Below, piece after piece: positions 1-15,738 of a stretch of DNA of 64,000 nt (position 1 is the first letter of the stretch; each line of letters begins with the position of its first letter). Location of the stretch: assembly GCA_037975125.1 (NCBI GenBank), contig CM075858.1, positions 70,032,042 through 70,096,041 of the forward strand. Direction: 5' to 3'. The position numbers were made by a program, and so were the translations under genes. The notes beneath the pieces were generated by a model, which made no database searches, was not told the DNA's origin, and saw only the letters and a program-made list of their open reading frames with translations. The DNA comes from Latrodectus hesperus (Eukaryota; Arthropoda; Arachnida; Araneae; Theridiidae).

Positions 1-841
<841 letters not shown>

Positions 842-1957
842 CTGTTACTTTTATCACACTTAAATGACTTGAATACACACAAAAATTCTAGAATTGAAAA
901 ACTGAACTGAATTACTTTTAACGCATTCTGAAGGGAAGTTTCAGTAGTTAGTTGGGGAAATTTTTATTTTATTTTTCTATCTTTTTAAATTTCCAAAGAA
1001 ATCACGTGAAAAATATGAGAACAAATTTATTATATATTAATTTAAATATAAAGTGACAGTTGATTTCAATTTTAAATTGAAAATTTAACAATCAAAATTC
1101 AATATGTAACTTTAAAATAACGAATTAAAATAAATTTTATAAATAGAATATTTTTTGATATAAAAGATTTAAATATATATTTAGCATTTATTACATTTTT
1201 GACGAGATCCTCATAATGAATACGAGAATAGTTTATAAGAATAACTTTATTTGTAGCAATTTTATTTACTTATAAAAACAAGAGATATTATACTAAGTAT
1301 TTACTTAAGTTAAATACATTAGATAAGCTTTTAAACACATGATAAATCATATAAAGATAAATCTAATGACAATCAAGAAATTGGAAATTATAAGAATGAG
1401 ATGAGACAGATGTTGACTAATTTTAATTATTCTTCACTATTATTCACTTCATTATAATAGTGAAGAAAAATTATATTCCTTATTAAGTACAATCTATATT
1501 TCAAGTATGTTTACTTATTTACAAATTGTATTACTTAGGATTTATATGTGGCAAAAATTTTATGTAATACAAGAAATAAGTTATATAAATTATATTAAGT
1601 AATTTCATAAAAATATACTTATATGTAAATGTTATGTAGCACATTTACATTGAATTATATGTAAATTACATTGAATTTATCTGTAGATATAATGCTATAT
1701 TTACATATTTAAAATAACTTTGATACTTTTAACCATAACAACATGATCTAAAGAAACTCACTTCAAAATCATGGCTAATATCTTACAAAGCAGATAAAAT
1801 TCTTTAATATATTTGTCTATTACACATATTCCAATAAAAGAGAAAGGAACTTGATATTATTATTGGTGTTTAGTCATTCTTTTTTAATACAAAATAGTGT
1901 AAAATAGATAATTTATCCTTAAAGAAATTTGTTAAAGACTACTTCTCAAGAAAAATT
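842..1957. other. AT-rich non-coding DNA
   Basis: No gene is seen. The only structured item is the inverted repeat at 1430-1467, listed separately. Confidence 0.6.
1430..1467. repeat. 14-bp perfect inverted repeat
   Basis: Arms at 1430-1443 and 1454-1467 are perfect reverse complements (TTCTTCACTATTAT and its complement) around a 10-base spacer. It could fold as a short hairpin. No function is evident. Confidence 0.8.
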
Positions 1958-2110
1958 TCCTTTCGTATTGAAAATCCTTTTTATGAATGATTTAGAACAG
2001 TATTATATATTGGAATCTTATCAAGGAGTTATTTTATACTGATCTTAAACTTATGAGATCCTCACTAAATGCAGTTTTGTGTACCAAAGAGTAAAAATTA
2101 ATAATCTTCA
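1958..2110 (+). repeat. Dispersed repeat, copy 1 (partial, diverged)
   Basis: The segment resembles the copies at 3310, 12712, 21525 and 26815. Shared landmarks are a TTTCCTTT block, ATGAATGA followed by AGAACAG, and CTTATGAGATCCTC leading into a TGCAGTTTT block. Only the 5' half of the family is recognisable. No tRNA promoter boxes, terminal repeats or known protein are visible. Confidence 0.45.
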
Positions 2111-3309
2111 CTGTGATCAATTAAATGATTGTGGTCAAACAATAAAAGTGTAAACTTTAAAATTAAAGATCCTTGGTTTGCTTACTGCTGTATAATTGAT
2201 AAGAAGTGTTTCAACTTCAAGAGTTCTTTCTTTCCATATTTTATCTGGATATTTGCTTATAAGTTTTTGAGTTTTCTTCCCTTGTGATGCTTGAATGCGC
2301 CATAGTATTTATTATATAAATCGAATAATAGTTAATAGAAATAATACACAAATTGCGGGAGTTATTGTTCATAGAAGAAAAAAAACCAGGTTTACAAATA
2401 ATTTAGATAAAATTAGGTATAACTACCCAATGTGTTATTAAAAAATAAATAAATACCAAATATTTTCCTGCCCTTTTTCATTTTATTATAGGATTTAAAG
2501 TAGGTACAAAAGATTTTTAGGATGTTTAATTTGCAAATATAAATATAAAACTTATTGTTATAATGTAAAGAAGAAATATGAGAGTGATTTCATATGCTTT
2601 ATGCATGCATACATTCACCAATTTTTAATTTCTAATATTAGATTTCTTGGTTTGATAAAATAACCTTCATTTGATTTATTGAGGAATTATGATTTACGTT
2701 TCAAATTTCATTTTTTGACTTTGAAGAATCAAATAAGTAAAGTGAAAAAGCAAATTAATGTATTTAGACTCATGATAAAATCCTCTCTAATAATAAGTTT
2801 GATATTACTTATAAATGATTCACATTTAAATTTTGAAATACATTTAAAAGATTAAATATTTTAGATAAGTTCTTATACTAATGACGATTTATTACAGATA
2901 TATGATTTCGTCATAAAATAAGCATGTTTTTACAATAAAATATTTCATTATCAATTATTCAAATTAAGACACTTTTAACCTAAATATGTATCTGATGTAC
3001 TGTTTTTCATATGAGGTCTTAAAAATTCATTAATTTAATAAAGATTATCAACCTGAGTAATTATTAAAAAATGTAAGATTTATGTGATTATTTTTTCACA
3101 CACTTTGGCTAGGTTTTTTTCTTCACTTTAGCGTTTGAACACAGTTTAAAGCATTTGAACAATCATCGGTATTAGAAGTATTATTCTGATTACCATTTAT
3201 TTATATTTTACGTAATATTATTTGATTAATGATTGGTACCTCTTTTCTAATACAATCGAGAATTCCATCACACAAAATCTTCACGGATTGCTTAAGATTA
3301 ATATTCAAG
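2111..3309. other. AT-rich non-coding DNA
   Basis: Nothing supportable is seen beyond generic AT-rich sequence. Confidence 0.55.
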
Positions 3310-3610
3310 ATGATTTCATTTCGAAATAAAATTTCTTTTTGTGAATGACATATGAATTGTGTTATTTACTTAGATCTCAGTGGTGGTGGTTTGATGAATT
3401 CGTTTCTTGAGCTTAGGAGATCTCTTGAGATTTTCCTTAATTGCAGTCTTACCTACAAAAGGGAGCAAATTAAGTATACTTGACTATAATAGATTATCTT
3501 CCAGAATGTTCGATACTACCTACCAATCATCAAACATCCAATTTTCATTATCAATAATTTACCCAAAGATATATTTTCCACCGAGTGTCTTTGCGCCTGG
3601 AAATTGATAG
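3310..3610 (+). repeat. Dispersed repeat, copy 2
   Basis: This copy shares ordered blocks with the copy at 12712: TTTCATTT near the start, GTGAATGACAT, then CTCTTGAGATTTTC, TTACCTACAAAAGGGAGC, GATTATCTTCCAGAATG, and CATCCAATTTTCATTA. A 66-residue open frame across 3407-3607 includes RFSLI and TKGSK, which recur in the 12.8-kb copy, but the frames diverge after that. I read it as a non-coding interspersed repeat of unknown class. Confidence 0.65.
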
Positions 3611-4674
<1,064 letters not shown>

Positions 4675-7257
4675 TAGAAATATACATACAATATTGTTTC
4701 TATATTGATTATGTATTTACAGATAAAAAAGTTAGTTGAAACTGAATGTAGAGTTACTTTAACTAAATAAGTGATTCATTCATTAATTAATTCATGCTTT
4801 ATTATTATTTAAATGCTAATTTAAATTTTAGATACATAATGAGAGTTTCTGTAGTTTGACATTTTCATAATTGTTGTCGAAGGTAACTAATTATTTTAAT
4901 TAATTATGGAAAAGTATTTATTCAAAAGTTTTGAAAACATAGGCAACGTTTTTGAGTTAAAAATATTGTCATGAAAAACTCTGATTTATAATTATTTTAT
5001 TCAAAATTTATATCTTTTTAACATTATTCATGTGATAAGAAATTATAAAAATATATTTATTTTAAGAAATCCTTTGATTTTATAATCGTTCTAATCTACG
5101 TATTTGGAATTTATTAATATGTATCAAAAAATACAGTAAATTTTAAAACACACAATTTAACTTCTTTTATTTTCTATTGTAGAAATAAAATAAAATTCTT
5201 CGGTATTTAGAAATAAATTATTTTACAAAATTATATTTTCCCAAACTGATCGATTTTGAGAAACAAACTATCATTTTTCAAAATCCAACTGTATTAATAT
5301 GTTAATTACGTCTTTTTTGCTAATAGTAGAAAAAGAGGATTTAAATAAGTTAGTGGAAAAGTAGGTTATGAATGTTATCAAAAATATTAATGTCAAACAT
5401 GTATTTGAGAAATGTATTGTTCTCTAATAGTTAGGAATAATAATTATTGCAGTAACATTAATTAATACCTTAATACCGAAATATGGTTACAATAAAATGT
5501 TTGAAAAAGAAAGAGGAAAGCAAGAGAAAGAATATTCATAGTTTACATATATTTTGGGGCTTTTTTACTGGAAATATTCTACAAAAATGTTTAAGTAAAA
5601 CAAACAAGAATTAGTTTTATGTTTTATTTTATTATATTCTTTTAATAAATATTTGCTATAAAAATCCTTAAAAAATTAAATTTTATCTTCCGAAAACCCT
5701 TAAATGTTAATATTTTTGTTTTTAAATTGTAATTTTAAATTAAAATATGGAAATAATTGCAATATTTAGTCAAAAAAATTTAATGCTTATGTTAGATTTA
5801 CCCAAGTTTATAGAAGCGGTATGCTACAATAAAATCAATTTATATTATTAAATTGTCATTTTAACATTGGATTATCTCTTGCATTCATAGTATGTTTAAT
5901 TAAAATGCAAAATTGAACTGTGATGTATCATCATTTTTAGTTAAATAGGAAGAATTGATGTCCATCGTTACATTTATAAAAAAAATGATGAAATAAACTT
6001 CAGCATAAGAATTCTTTCAAAACATTTCTCAAAAAGTCTTCATTTCGAGAGGAAGTAAACATCATAAAATGAAATGAGTTGGCTGATATTTTCATATGTA
6101 TTGATATATAGAAAGAAAAAAATTCTCAAGTGTATTTTTGCCTTTATGTATTTTGTGTGGAAGTTATTAGCAATACATTTAATAATAAATCAGAGTTAAT
6201 CTATTTTCTTTAAATTTGTTTAATCTAAATGCATGCTGAAAACTATAACTTTAACAAGATATCTGCCCAATAATTTTAGTTTTTGATTTCGATATAATTT
6301 ACAATGGATTTGTATTAAATAGAAAAAAAAGCTTGGAAGACAAATTATTTTATTTTAAAATTGTTTTCAAAAATATCTATGCTTAAATATTTGTGGAATT
6401 TAAAATAGAGAAGGTTTCTGTTTCGAAAACCATTTTTCTTAAATTGTAACTCACTAAAATTGAAATCTATTGCTGTTAATACTTTAAAAGTGTCAGTGTC
6501 TACATTTTTATTAAACTATTACTGTGTGTGTATGTAGTTTAGAAGGGAACTTTAATTAAACTTTTCTAGTCATTATGTTATGTAAAATAATGCAAATTTG
6601 CTAAGTTCATATTTAAAGAATTATTTAATTATCAATTGCTTAATAGAGTTTTATTAAATAAAAATAATGATCAGTTATGAAATATAAAGTTTTATTAAAA
6701 CTACAGCAAATGGGTCTTTCATGAAGTTTATAATACAAAATATAATTGTCTTATATAAATATATTACACACATTCACTTAAAAATAGTAAATATTTGTAA
6801 TAAGAACACATTTCTGCTTGCGCAGAATCAAATGTAAAGTAAAATTTATAAAACCTCAAGTTTGATAAAAAGTGTGGGATAAAATTTTTTATGAAAAATC
6901 AATTTCTGGAAATAGAGACAACTTAATAACTAGAAAATACTGATAAATTTTAGAGTTCTATTTATGAATTCCTTAGAGATGACTAGGACACTTTTATCCT
7001 TCCCACGTCAAAGACAATAAATTTTGATAAGCCTTTGATTTGAATTGTTACATATAACTTCGTTTTCTTGTAAATAGTTTTGTTTATCAAGAAACAAATG
7101 CATATGTGTTTTAGAATAAAATATGAACTTGCATTATCGCTTAGATATTGACGGGAACTAAATAAATAAAGTTTGTACAAATATCGATAGTTAAAATTTT
7201 ACAAAAGTGTTTAAATTTATGATGGACTTTTAGAAAGAATATTTCTAAATCTTTAAC
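4675..7257. other. AT-rich non-coding DNA
   Basis: About 2.6 kb with no recognisable gene, RNA or repeat. Short open frames here lack any family resemblance and have the composition of random AT-rich sequence. Confidence 0.55.
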
Positions 7258-7267
7258 ATTTGAGTAA

Positions 7268-7635
7268 AGGGGACGTGGTAGCATAGTGGTTAGGACAGAA
7301 AGGCGAGGCTCGATTCCCTTTACCGCCAAAGACCCACCGAGTTTATGGCATATGCGTGCTCTTAAGCATGTGGAATCGAAAGTCCTGCCGTGTGTTGTTG
7401 AGCAATTACCATGGGTGTAATGTTCAAGAGAAAAATTCTTCCGGATCTATGTCTAAATTGAGGGAGAAGATCTTTTGTAGTGCCATCTATCGGAGGTGTT
7501 TAGAGCAAAGTCATACTTTGTTGTGCTCTGCTTAAACAAAATACTCAACCTATTGTCTAAAATTTCCAAAGCCAACGGCATGGAGAGCTTGGCTTGTCCA
7601 ACTCAAGTGTTATAAGTAAGCACAGAAGCAAGAAT
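7268..7635 (+). mobile_element. tRNA-derived SINE, 368 bp
   Basis: The head carries an A-box-like TGGTAGCATAGTGG and a B-box-like GGCTCGATTCCC, as expected of an RNA polymerase III promoter derived from a tRNA. The 3' part (about 7500-7625) shares AGAGCAAAGTC, GTGCTCT and GAGCTTGGCTTGTCCAA with the SINE at 29955, although the heads differ. Imperfect flanking direct repeats (ATTTGAGTAA at 7258-7267, ATTTGAATAA at 7636-7645) support an old insertion. SINEs are non-coding and mobilised by LINE proteins. Confidence 0.75.
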
Positions 7636-7645
7636 ATTTGAATAA

Positions 7646-8393
7646 GTTATAAATTCTTATGTCGTTTCAGGTTAATGTCATTTTTCTGGAGATGTTCGGA
7701 ATTTAATACAGACAATACAGGAAAGAAATATAATGCATAATACATATAATACAGTAACAGCAACATCAGGGGAATTGTAATTTAAAATATATTAATTGAA
7801 AACAGAAATAAATTTCTATGAATACACTTTATTAGGTAAATCTTTAAAATAGTATAAAAAATATTTGGGAAAGTATTTTTTACTTAGTTATACATTTAAT
7901 TTAAAAGCTAATGCATTTTCTCTCATTTCGTAAAAATATATTTTCGTAAATTGATATATCCCTATACGAATTGGGGATTGGTTCTTATAAATGAGCCCTG
8001 ATATTTTTATAATGGACATCATCATTGAATTAATTCTGTTCTGGAATGACACTTGCAACTTACGTTTCCCATCTGTGTAAAACTATAAGATTCCTATTTT
8101 TGATAATCAATAAAAATTTTTAATTAATAATTTATGTCAACTTCCATGCAATATAATAAATTTTTGTTTAAAACCTAAGTAATTCTCAAGTAAGACAGAA
8201 AATTCATCGTGTGACAAATTGAGGAGGAGTTTACGAATTTTGCCATACTATGTTTTGCTAAATTTCCCTTAAAATAATACACATATATATTTTTTTAATT
8301 TCAGTTAAACAGATGACATCATAATAGCAATCTATAGCAGTTTACGAATGATTTAAAATTTTTGTGCTAAATATTTTTATGCAATTAAAACTG
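7646..8393. other. AT-rich non-coding DNA
   Basis: Nothing supportable is seen. Confidence 0.55.
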
Positions 8394-8581
<188 letters not shown>

Positions 8582-10214
8582 GCATAAACATATATACCTA
8601 TCGTATAGAAAAGTTAATGCAACTTGCAAAAACATAACATCCATCACCATCATCTCGTAGACCCAACACCCTCCAAAGAAATGGTTACTAAAAAGAGTTC
8701 AGAATATATGTTAAATTAAAAATCATAATTGGAATAGATGTTATGCGTGTCATAGAGTGATAAGTTATGCAAAATTTATCGAACAGCTACAAATTAATTT
8801 ATAAAAATATTTTTAATAAAGCAGTGATGAAAATTTCAAAATATTTGAATTAAAAACTGTGTGCAAAAACTAACCATTGAGACATCCAAGCTGACTACTA
8901 TAAACGTATATTCAGAAAAAAAGCACAAAATCCATCGCTGTTAATTTGAAGTGTCTACAGTTGGAACGAGAACTTTTTGATTGGATGTATGTCTAATACA
9001 AAATATTTGTGATTCTATAATATTTTGTAATATAAAAAAACATTTGTTATGTAGATACTTAATTTATATAACTATTTCTACATCTTGCTTTTAGTATTTT
9101 CTACATATATATTGATGTTATTTTTTATAAAATTTTTATCTAGAATAATGATTGACTTATTAATATATAATGAAATGTTTTGTAATAGAAAATGATATTT
9201 AAGTGAAATATAATAAATTTATTTTAAGCTTTTATAAACTATCTGCATTGAAATTTTAATGTTCTTCAGCAAGTGCATCGCAATTAGCTCGCGTAAAAGT
9301 AAACATTAATTTCGCATGCATGCACTTTCGCATTTATTTTCTGGAAAGATTTATTGGAAGTTGCTAATGAGTCTGAAAGTAATATTTCATAGTTCTTTAG
9401 TTATGTGATGTATGTGGCTGAAGTTTTAGGAAATCTAATTACTAAAATTATTATTTGCGAATCATATTGAATAACAAATTTTGTAGTAATAATTCTTAAT
9501 TTATAGAAATGCTAGATCTTATTAATTTTAATACCAAATTATATTTAAACTCACCCTAAAATATTAAATCATTGTTAAAGAGAATTTCATTTTTTTCAAA
9601 TCAAATGCAAATAAGTGGCAAATAAAGCTATTAAAACATTTCTTATATTATATTTAAGAATAAAAATATTTTTTTATAAAAATTAAGAATAAAATATTTA
9701 AAGTTTTGGTTTTAAATAAAATTGAAGTTGACATAATTTATTTCTTAAGTTTTTTCAAAATATGATATTGATTGATGATAAGTAAATTTATATCTTAGAA
9801 ATTATATTTTCATATTATGAGCTAACTAAACTTTTCAGATTTAATATATATTTATTATATGAATTCCCGGTTTCTTTCTAAACTAAACTCTGTTGAATAG
9901 TAATTTTCATTTAGAAAAAAATTAATTATCAAATTTTAGTTTTGTACAACCCAAATGATTGATGAGATTTTAATTTTATAGCTTAAAACTCATTTTGTAA
10001 CCACCAATATGGAAATATTTTAGTTATATTTAATTCACGTTTAGAGCTATCACTCTTTTCCCAACTGTGCAAAACTCTTCATAAAATTTATGACCTTGAA
10101 AATACTAGATCAACTTCAAAAAATATAGAAAAATATTTCAATAAACATACAAAGCGATATTAAAAAATTATAAGAAAAATCATACCCGTATTAGAAGGTA
10201 GACGGATGTAATGA
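8582..10214. other. AT-rich non-coding DNA
   Basis: No gene or structured repeat is seen. Confidence 0.55.
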
Positions 10215-10226
10215 ATTGAAAATAGT

Positions 10227-10483
10227 TGTTGTTGTTCCTTATTCCACTTGATCTAGTACAATCTAGACCAAGTCCAGTAGATCGTTCGCCCAGAGAAAGT
10301 CCCAAACCAGTTCAGGGTTTTCAAAAGGATCTCTCTTCTCTAAACCCAGACAAGAGAGCAGATAGTCCGGAGAAGCTTGGTGGAAATTACACCTGTGGCA
10401 CACAGGGAACACCTTCTGACCCTGAACGAATGTAAGGGTGCGAGTATGTCCAGTAATGAGCCTGGTAATGGTGGTCTGCAATT
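10227..10483 (-). mobile_element. 5'-truncated LINE 3' end with 12-bp TSD
   Basis: On the minus strand an open frame (10481 down to 10263) encodes the C-terminal end of a LINE ORF2 protein. It contains ITGHTRTL, GQKVFPVCHRC, then QASPDYLLSC and ENPELVWDFL, a C..C...Y...C pattern typical of the region after RNase H. The same order (GQKVF, C, ASP, IL.C, NP.L, DFL) occurs at the end of the LINE at 43459-45999, so both probably belong to one family. The element is bounded by perfect 12-bp direct repeats ATTGAAAATAGT at 10215-10226 and 10484-10495. The minus-strand 3' tail is an AAC microsatellite. Only about 257 bp were inserted, as in a 5'-truncated target-primed insertion. It cannot be active. 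Confidence 0.88.
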
Positions 10484-10495
10484 ATTGAAAATAGT

Positions 10496-12711
10496 AATAT
10501 AGAAATGTATGAAACTTCAAATTACTTTGAAAAGTTAAAAATTAAGAGTCTATTGAGATAAGTTACAAACTAATATTACTAGTAAGATGTATCAACAAAA
10601 CAATACAATATTTAATACTTATAAAAAAACAACAAGGAAATATTACTTTCATACAATAAAGTGGAATTAACTGATCACATTTTTTTGGAAAATATTTTTG
10701 TCTCGTGCTTATTATAATATTATCTACAGTTGGTGATCATCAAATATTTAATTTTCTTTAAACTTTTTAGCCTTTGCCTTTTACTTATGTAATAAATATT
10801 TACGAGTATAAACAAATAAGAAAGTTATTAACAACATAAGTTTTAATTTTATTCAAAAAGTTATGTGAACATGAAACTGAAAAATAAAGAAATAAATATT
10901 GTAATTAGAGAGACAGAGAGCTTTATATTTAATATAGGACAGTTTTAAATATTGTAATCATAGAATGAATACAATCAAGTATGCATTTTGTTCTTGGAGA
11001 TATTTTCTTTAATTTTTAATTATTATTTGTAATAATAATCGTTGAAGTAATCTTCTTTCCTGAATCAAAAATACGAGACCTTTGAAAAATAGGATAGGAT
11101 TGATTATGTATACATAAAGGAATATATTTGGGTTTTATAAACTGTGTAGTTACGTTTTTTGAACTTTTTGAATACCAAATATTTTGTTACACAGTTTTAA
11201 CAGATTTTTTTAGCTAATGAATTTAAAGTTTTAAAAAATTGTTTTCAAACTTTCCTATAGTAAGTTTTGAAACTGACATAGAACAATTGTAAAGAGTATT
11301 TACAAATTATGCGTTTGAGCTCTAGCTTGGATAAAAAAGAATTTTTTGTTTTTTAATTTTTACTTAAAGAGTTCATTCTGGGATAAGATTAATCTTGGTG
11401 AAATGTGACTTCATTTAAAAGAGTCAGACAAATAAAAATAAATGATAAGTAACACAATAACGTACACAATATATTGTCAAGTTTAATTTGAACGAATATT
11501 TTACATATTTCTTTTTCCACATGTATTTATTATTTGTAATACTATTTCGTATGGAAAATAGTATTCATACGCACCATTTTCATATAAATAATATATACCA
11601 GAAACGAATAAATTATTCAATTAAGGTATCTGGAAAATATATTATTCACAGTACTTTTTAAGAAATTAATTAAAATTATTTAGCAGTTTAAGTATTGTCT
11701 TAAGATTCAATCAATAATTGCTAAATTTTTACCTCACAAAATAAATTGTAAAATTCAATATATCTAGATATTGCAGCTGCTAGAATTTCATCGGAAAGGA
11801 ATATAATAGGATTATAATAAATTAGGAATATATTAGGTCTATAATATTATGATGAAGTTATGTAAGCTGAAGATATTCAACAGGGTTGTGATAAATAGAA
11901 GTTATAATCAAAAAGATAAATCAATAGAAGTCAAACGTATTTTATAATAAACACTCACATCTTATATTATAATAAACGTACACAATATATGACTTTTATT
12001 ACATTAAGTGCTTATCCAAATGAGATGGTTCAAATGTTCAATAAGTTTAGTTGGTACCATGAAGATGCTAAACTAACAGGTAAATGGAATTTTTAATTTC
12101 CAATTATTTACTACTTAATATCCGTAAGTAATACTTATTCATGTTTATGAATCTCATTGCAAAAAATGTTTAAATCTCTCAAGCACCAACTTTAAAAAAT
12201 GAGCATCAATAAATTAGAAATATGCGTTTCCAATTGCTCAATAATATCTAGGATTGCAGTTGGAACAAAAAAATATAGGAGCTTAGGAGAGGACCTCAAT
12301 ATAATTGTTACATAAACCTGAATCTTGAGAATTTAACTATTCATATATAATTTTCTGTACATACTTCATGCCTGTTATACATGAAAGAAGTTTGAAAAAA
12401 GTTACAAAATGTAGGAATAATTGAAAAAAGACTATACGTTTGACTCTTAAATAAAACTTAAGAGCCTGGAAAAAGCTATATTTTAATTTAAACTTCTACT
12501 CATGTCGTTAATAATGGGAAATACTATAATTAATCGCAATAAAGAAATGTGAGTTAATGAAAAAGAATAAAGAATACGCATCTAAGCTTGTCTCTAGTGT
12601 AAAATAGAGAAATGACCAAATAGTTTTTAATATTTAGTTCCTTTTTTGTAATAAAATCCACTATATAGTTAATAATAGTTAATCACTGAGAACATGTTTG
12701 ACTTAATATTC
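10496..12711. other. AT-rich non-coding DNA
   Basis: About 2.2 kb with no recognisable feature. Confidence 0.55.
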
Positions 12712-13033
12712 CGGTTTCATTTTAATTCGTAATGAAATTTCCTTTCATGAATGACCTCAGAACAGGGTTATTTATTCAGAACTCATTGTTTGCTTAATGG
12801 ACTTATAAGTTCTCTTGAGATTTTCATTGATTGTAATCTCACTTACGAAAGGGAGCAAAGTAAGGCAACGATCGATTATGCTCCAAGAATGCTTGATTTT
12901 ACCTAACCATCAGCAAATAACCCATTTTCATTTACATTATTCTTTGTCTGCTTTGAGTGATTTCTGTGCAGAGAATTTGATAGAAAGAGTCAATTATTCA
13001 ACTATTTCTGTTAATTCAATTATATTCAAGTGA
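12712..13033 (+). repeat. Dispersed repeat, copy 3 (best preserved)
   Basis: This is the clearest copy of the five-copy family. Landmarks in order are TTCATGAATGACCTCAGAAC, GCTTAATGGAC, AGTTCTCTTGAGATTTTC, AATCTCACTTACGAAAGGG, CGATCGATTATG, CATCAGCAAATAACCCATTT and a final TTATTCAACTATTTCTGTTA. The copies at 3310, 21525 and 26815 show the same order on the same strand. A 72-residue open frame (12815-13033) is not maintained in the others, so coding is unlikely. Confidence 0.7.
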
Positions 13034-15736
13034 CTGGTTATTTTTTGTGAATCTAAAATATATTATACTTTCGTAGTATCTAATTGTATAGAGGCTTAGA
13101 ATAAAATTTAAAAAAATACAAAGATTAAAATATTATTAATTTGCTTTATAGGTGATGATAGTAAAGGAACTTATCAATATATAAACCAAATATGTTTTTT
13201 TTTATTTTAAAAGACCTTTAATGAAAACTTTTAATATTTTATGTGAAAATAATGTTTTATGTTGATGGTTTTATTGCCTCAAATATAAAATTTTGATATT
13301 TATATGTTACAAATAATAAATACGGAAAATTTAAAGAATTAGACTTTATGTGTTTATCTCTAAAAATGAGTTCATATATATTTGCTATCATACATTCCAT
13401 CAACATCTTGCACAAACTCCTGAAGAAGGCATTTTAATCATGTTTCATTATGTTTTCGGGCAATGGTGTGCAAACAGAACATTTCAATAAATACTTGTAT
13501 TTAATACTATGGTGTATAAATTTTCACTAATTTTATTTTTCAGTTCTTTTAAGAGTTTTGACGACATTAATGAAATATTTGTAATTGAATTACAACAAGT
13601 ATTTTGTGTTGAGAAACTTTAAAATTTACAATTTTAAAGTTTAGATTTTAAGTAGAACCGATTGTTGATAAATTTACATTTTAAGAAAATATAATTATTC
13701 TGCCTTAGAATATAACTAATATCAAGCAGAATAATTATATGTTTTATAATAAATCAAAACTTTAAGTTACGTAAATAAACTAAAATGTAATGTATATAAT
13801 AAACTAAAGTAAAACAATATTTGAATTTTTTAGTTGCCTTGAATGGGGAGTTAACTTTCCTCTAGTGGAATGGTTTACATTGACTATATGGGAAGTGTTG
13901 ACATATATGACAATGCCATAGTAATATCAATTCAAAGCAAAAAATATGATGGTTATTCTTTACAAATATCGTTAATAGAGTTCAAGTAAATATATGTAAA
14001 CTGCATAAAATTTTGAAAAGCGGCACTAAATAGCACTCTTGATCTTATACTGGTTGCTTTATTAAAATATGAAGGCATAAACAATCTGTCCAGTTAAAAT
14101 ATACATTACAAGTGATGCATTATAATAAAAGTCATTTGTCATCAACCGAAATAAATAGGGAATAACAGAATTATTGAGCAATAGATTAAAGAGTATGAAA
14201 AAAGCTCGCAATAGATTTAATGTCTGAAAAAAAATCATCAAATATACATGTCTCAAATGCCCAGATCATTTTCAGCCAAAATATTCTTGAAATATTAATA
14301 AATAAATAAAAATTAGTATAACAGTTTAATTAAAGGCAAATGTTCTTTAATTTGGTCAGTGGTACCTATGCGTTAAAATAAAATATAGTTTTTGATGAAA
14401 TAAACAAGCATATCTTAGTGTAAATAATATATACCATATTTTATAAAATTTATATCCATAAGCTAAAATGGATTAAAATAAGATAGTATGATTTCAATTT
14501 ATTAGGCATGTTTTAAACAGATTTCATTGCTTTTTCAATTTCATTGAAGGGGCTGATATTATTATGGAGTTACAACAATAATGTTACACAATTTTTGATT
14601 TTTTTTAAATTTTAGACAATTCTTATGTATATAGAAATCAATTAAATAAGGAAGAAGACTAAATCTATGCTAGGTGGAACAGGTTAGTTAAGCTGAGTTA
14701 TATTCAACTGAACTGAAAAATGTGGAATGTTAGTTCTCTGATATTAATATTCCGTTTGAGGTTTTGTCTTTCAACTCAGGCATAAATGTTTATTCATGAA
14801 ATAATTAAAACTGTGAATGCCACCAGAATTTTATTTTATGTATGAAATATGGGTGCTGAGTGATAAGTATACCAAAACTATGAGATATGATTTGTATTAT
14901 GAAAAAGAATTCTATTCACTTGGCTATGTTCAATAATTAAATAGGCTGTGCTCAATATAATTTGGTTTTATCACTAGTTTAAGAATGTGATAACGATGTG
15001 AGATTACATGGCTTTTCATTGTTGTCATACAGAAAAAAAATATTTCTTTCACTTTAATAAAATCATATTTCAATGTCAAAGTAGTTATTCCTTTTATAAA
15101 CAACCATTAACAGTAAGGAAAGATATGTGTATCTATAAATAACTGCTCCAAGTTTTGGCATTGGCCATTTAGTATAAGTTTCTTGGAAAAAAACATGTGC
15201 ATTGAAAATAGTAGATTGCTTTGTCCGCTTAAAATTGTATCGATTATCGATTTAATTTAATTAACCCAAAAAACACCAAATCTTCAATCAATAGTGTATT
15301 GATATTGGTGTCATTTTTCTCATAACTTTTACATTCTGACCAAAACTGATGTAATATCAACGGCTAGTTGCACCCGTACATTCTTGCATCTGTGCAATCT
15401 TCTAAATATAGTAGATAATAATGATAATTTCTTATTGAGTACAACCGAAAGAGAATTTGAAATAAAATTCGAATCTATCCCGTTATTCTCATAATTGCAA
15501 ACATTGATAATTTTTGTTTACGTTGATGATTGTTATCATTAATGATGTTTATCTTTAATATCCGATTACATCTCCAAAATAATTTCTAACACTGATATGG
15601 TGTTTTTGTCACATTTGTAAATTTTGATCTTAGTTAACCAAGCCTATATTTCCAGAATGGAGTAATATCAGTTTCAGTATGAGTCTTATTTAGTTCTTAT
15701 TACTTGAAAACACATTTGGTTTCCATAGAAAAATGC
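13034..15736. other. AT-rich non-coding DNA
   Basis: About 2.7 kb with no recognisable gene. It contains one inverted repeat at 13689-13740. Confidence 0.55.
13689..13740. repeat. 15-bp perfect inverted repeat
   Basis: Arms at 13689-13703 and 13726-13740 (ATATAATTATTCTGC and its exact complement) flank a 22-base spacer. A hairpin or small decayed inverted-repeat element is possible. Confidence 0.8.
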
Positions 15737-15738
15737 GT

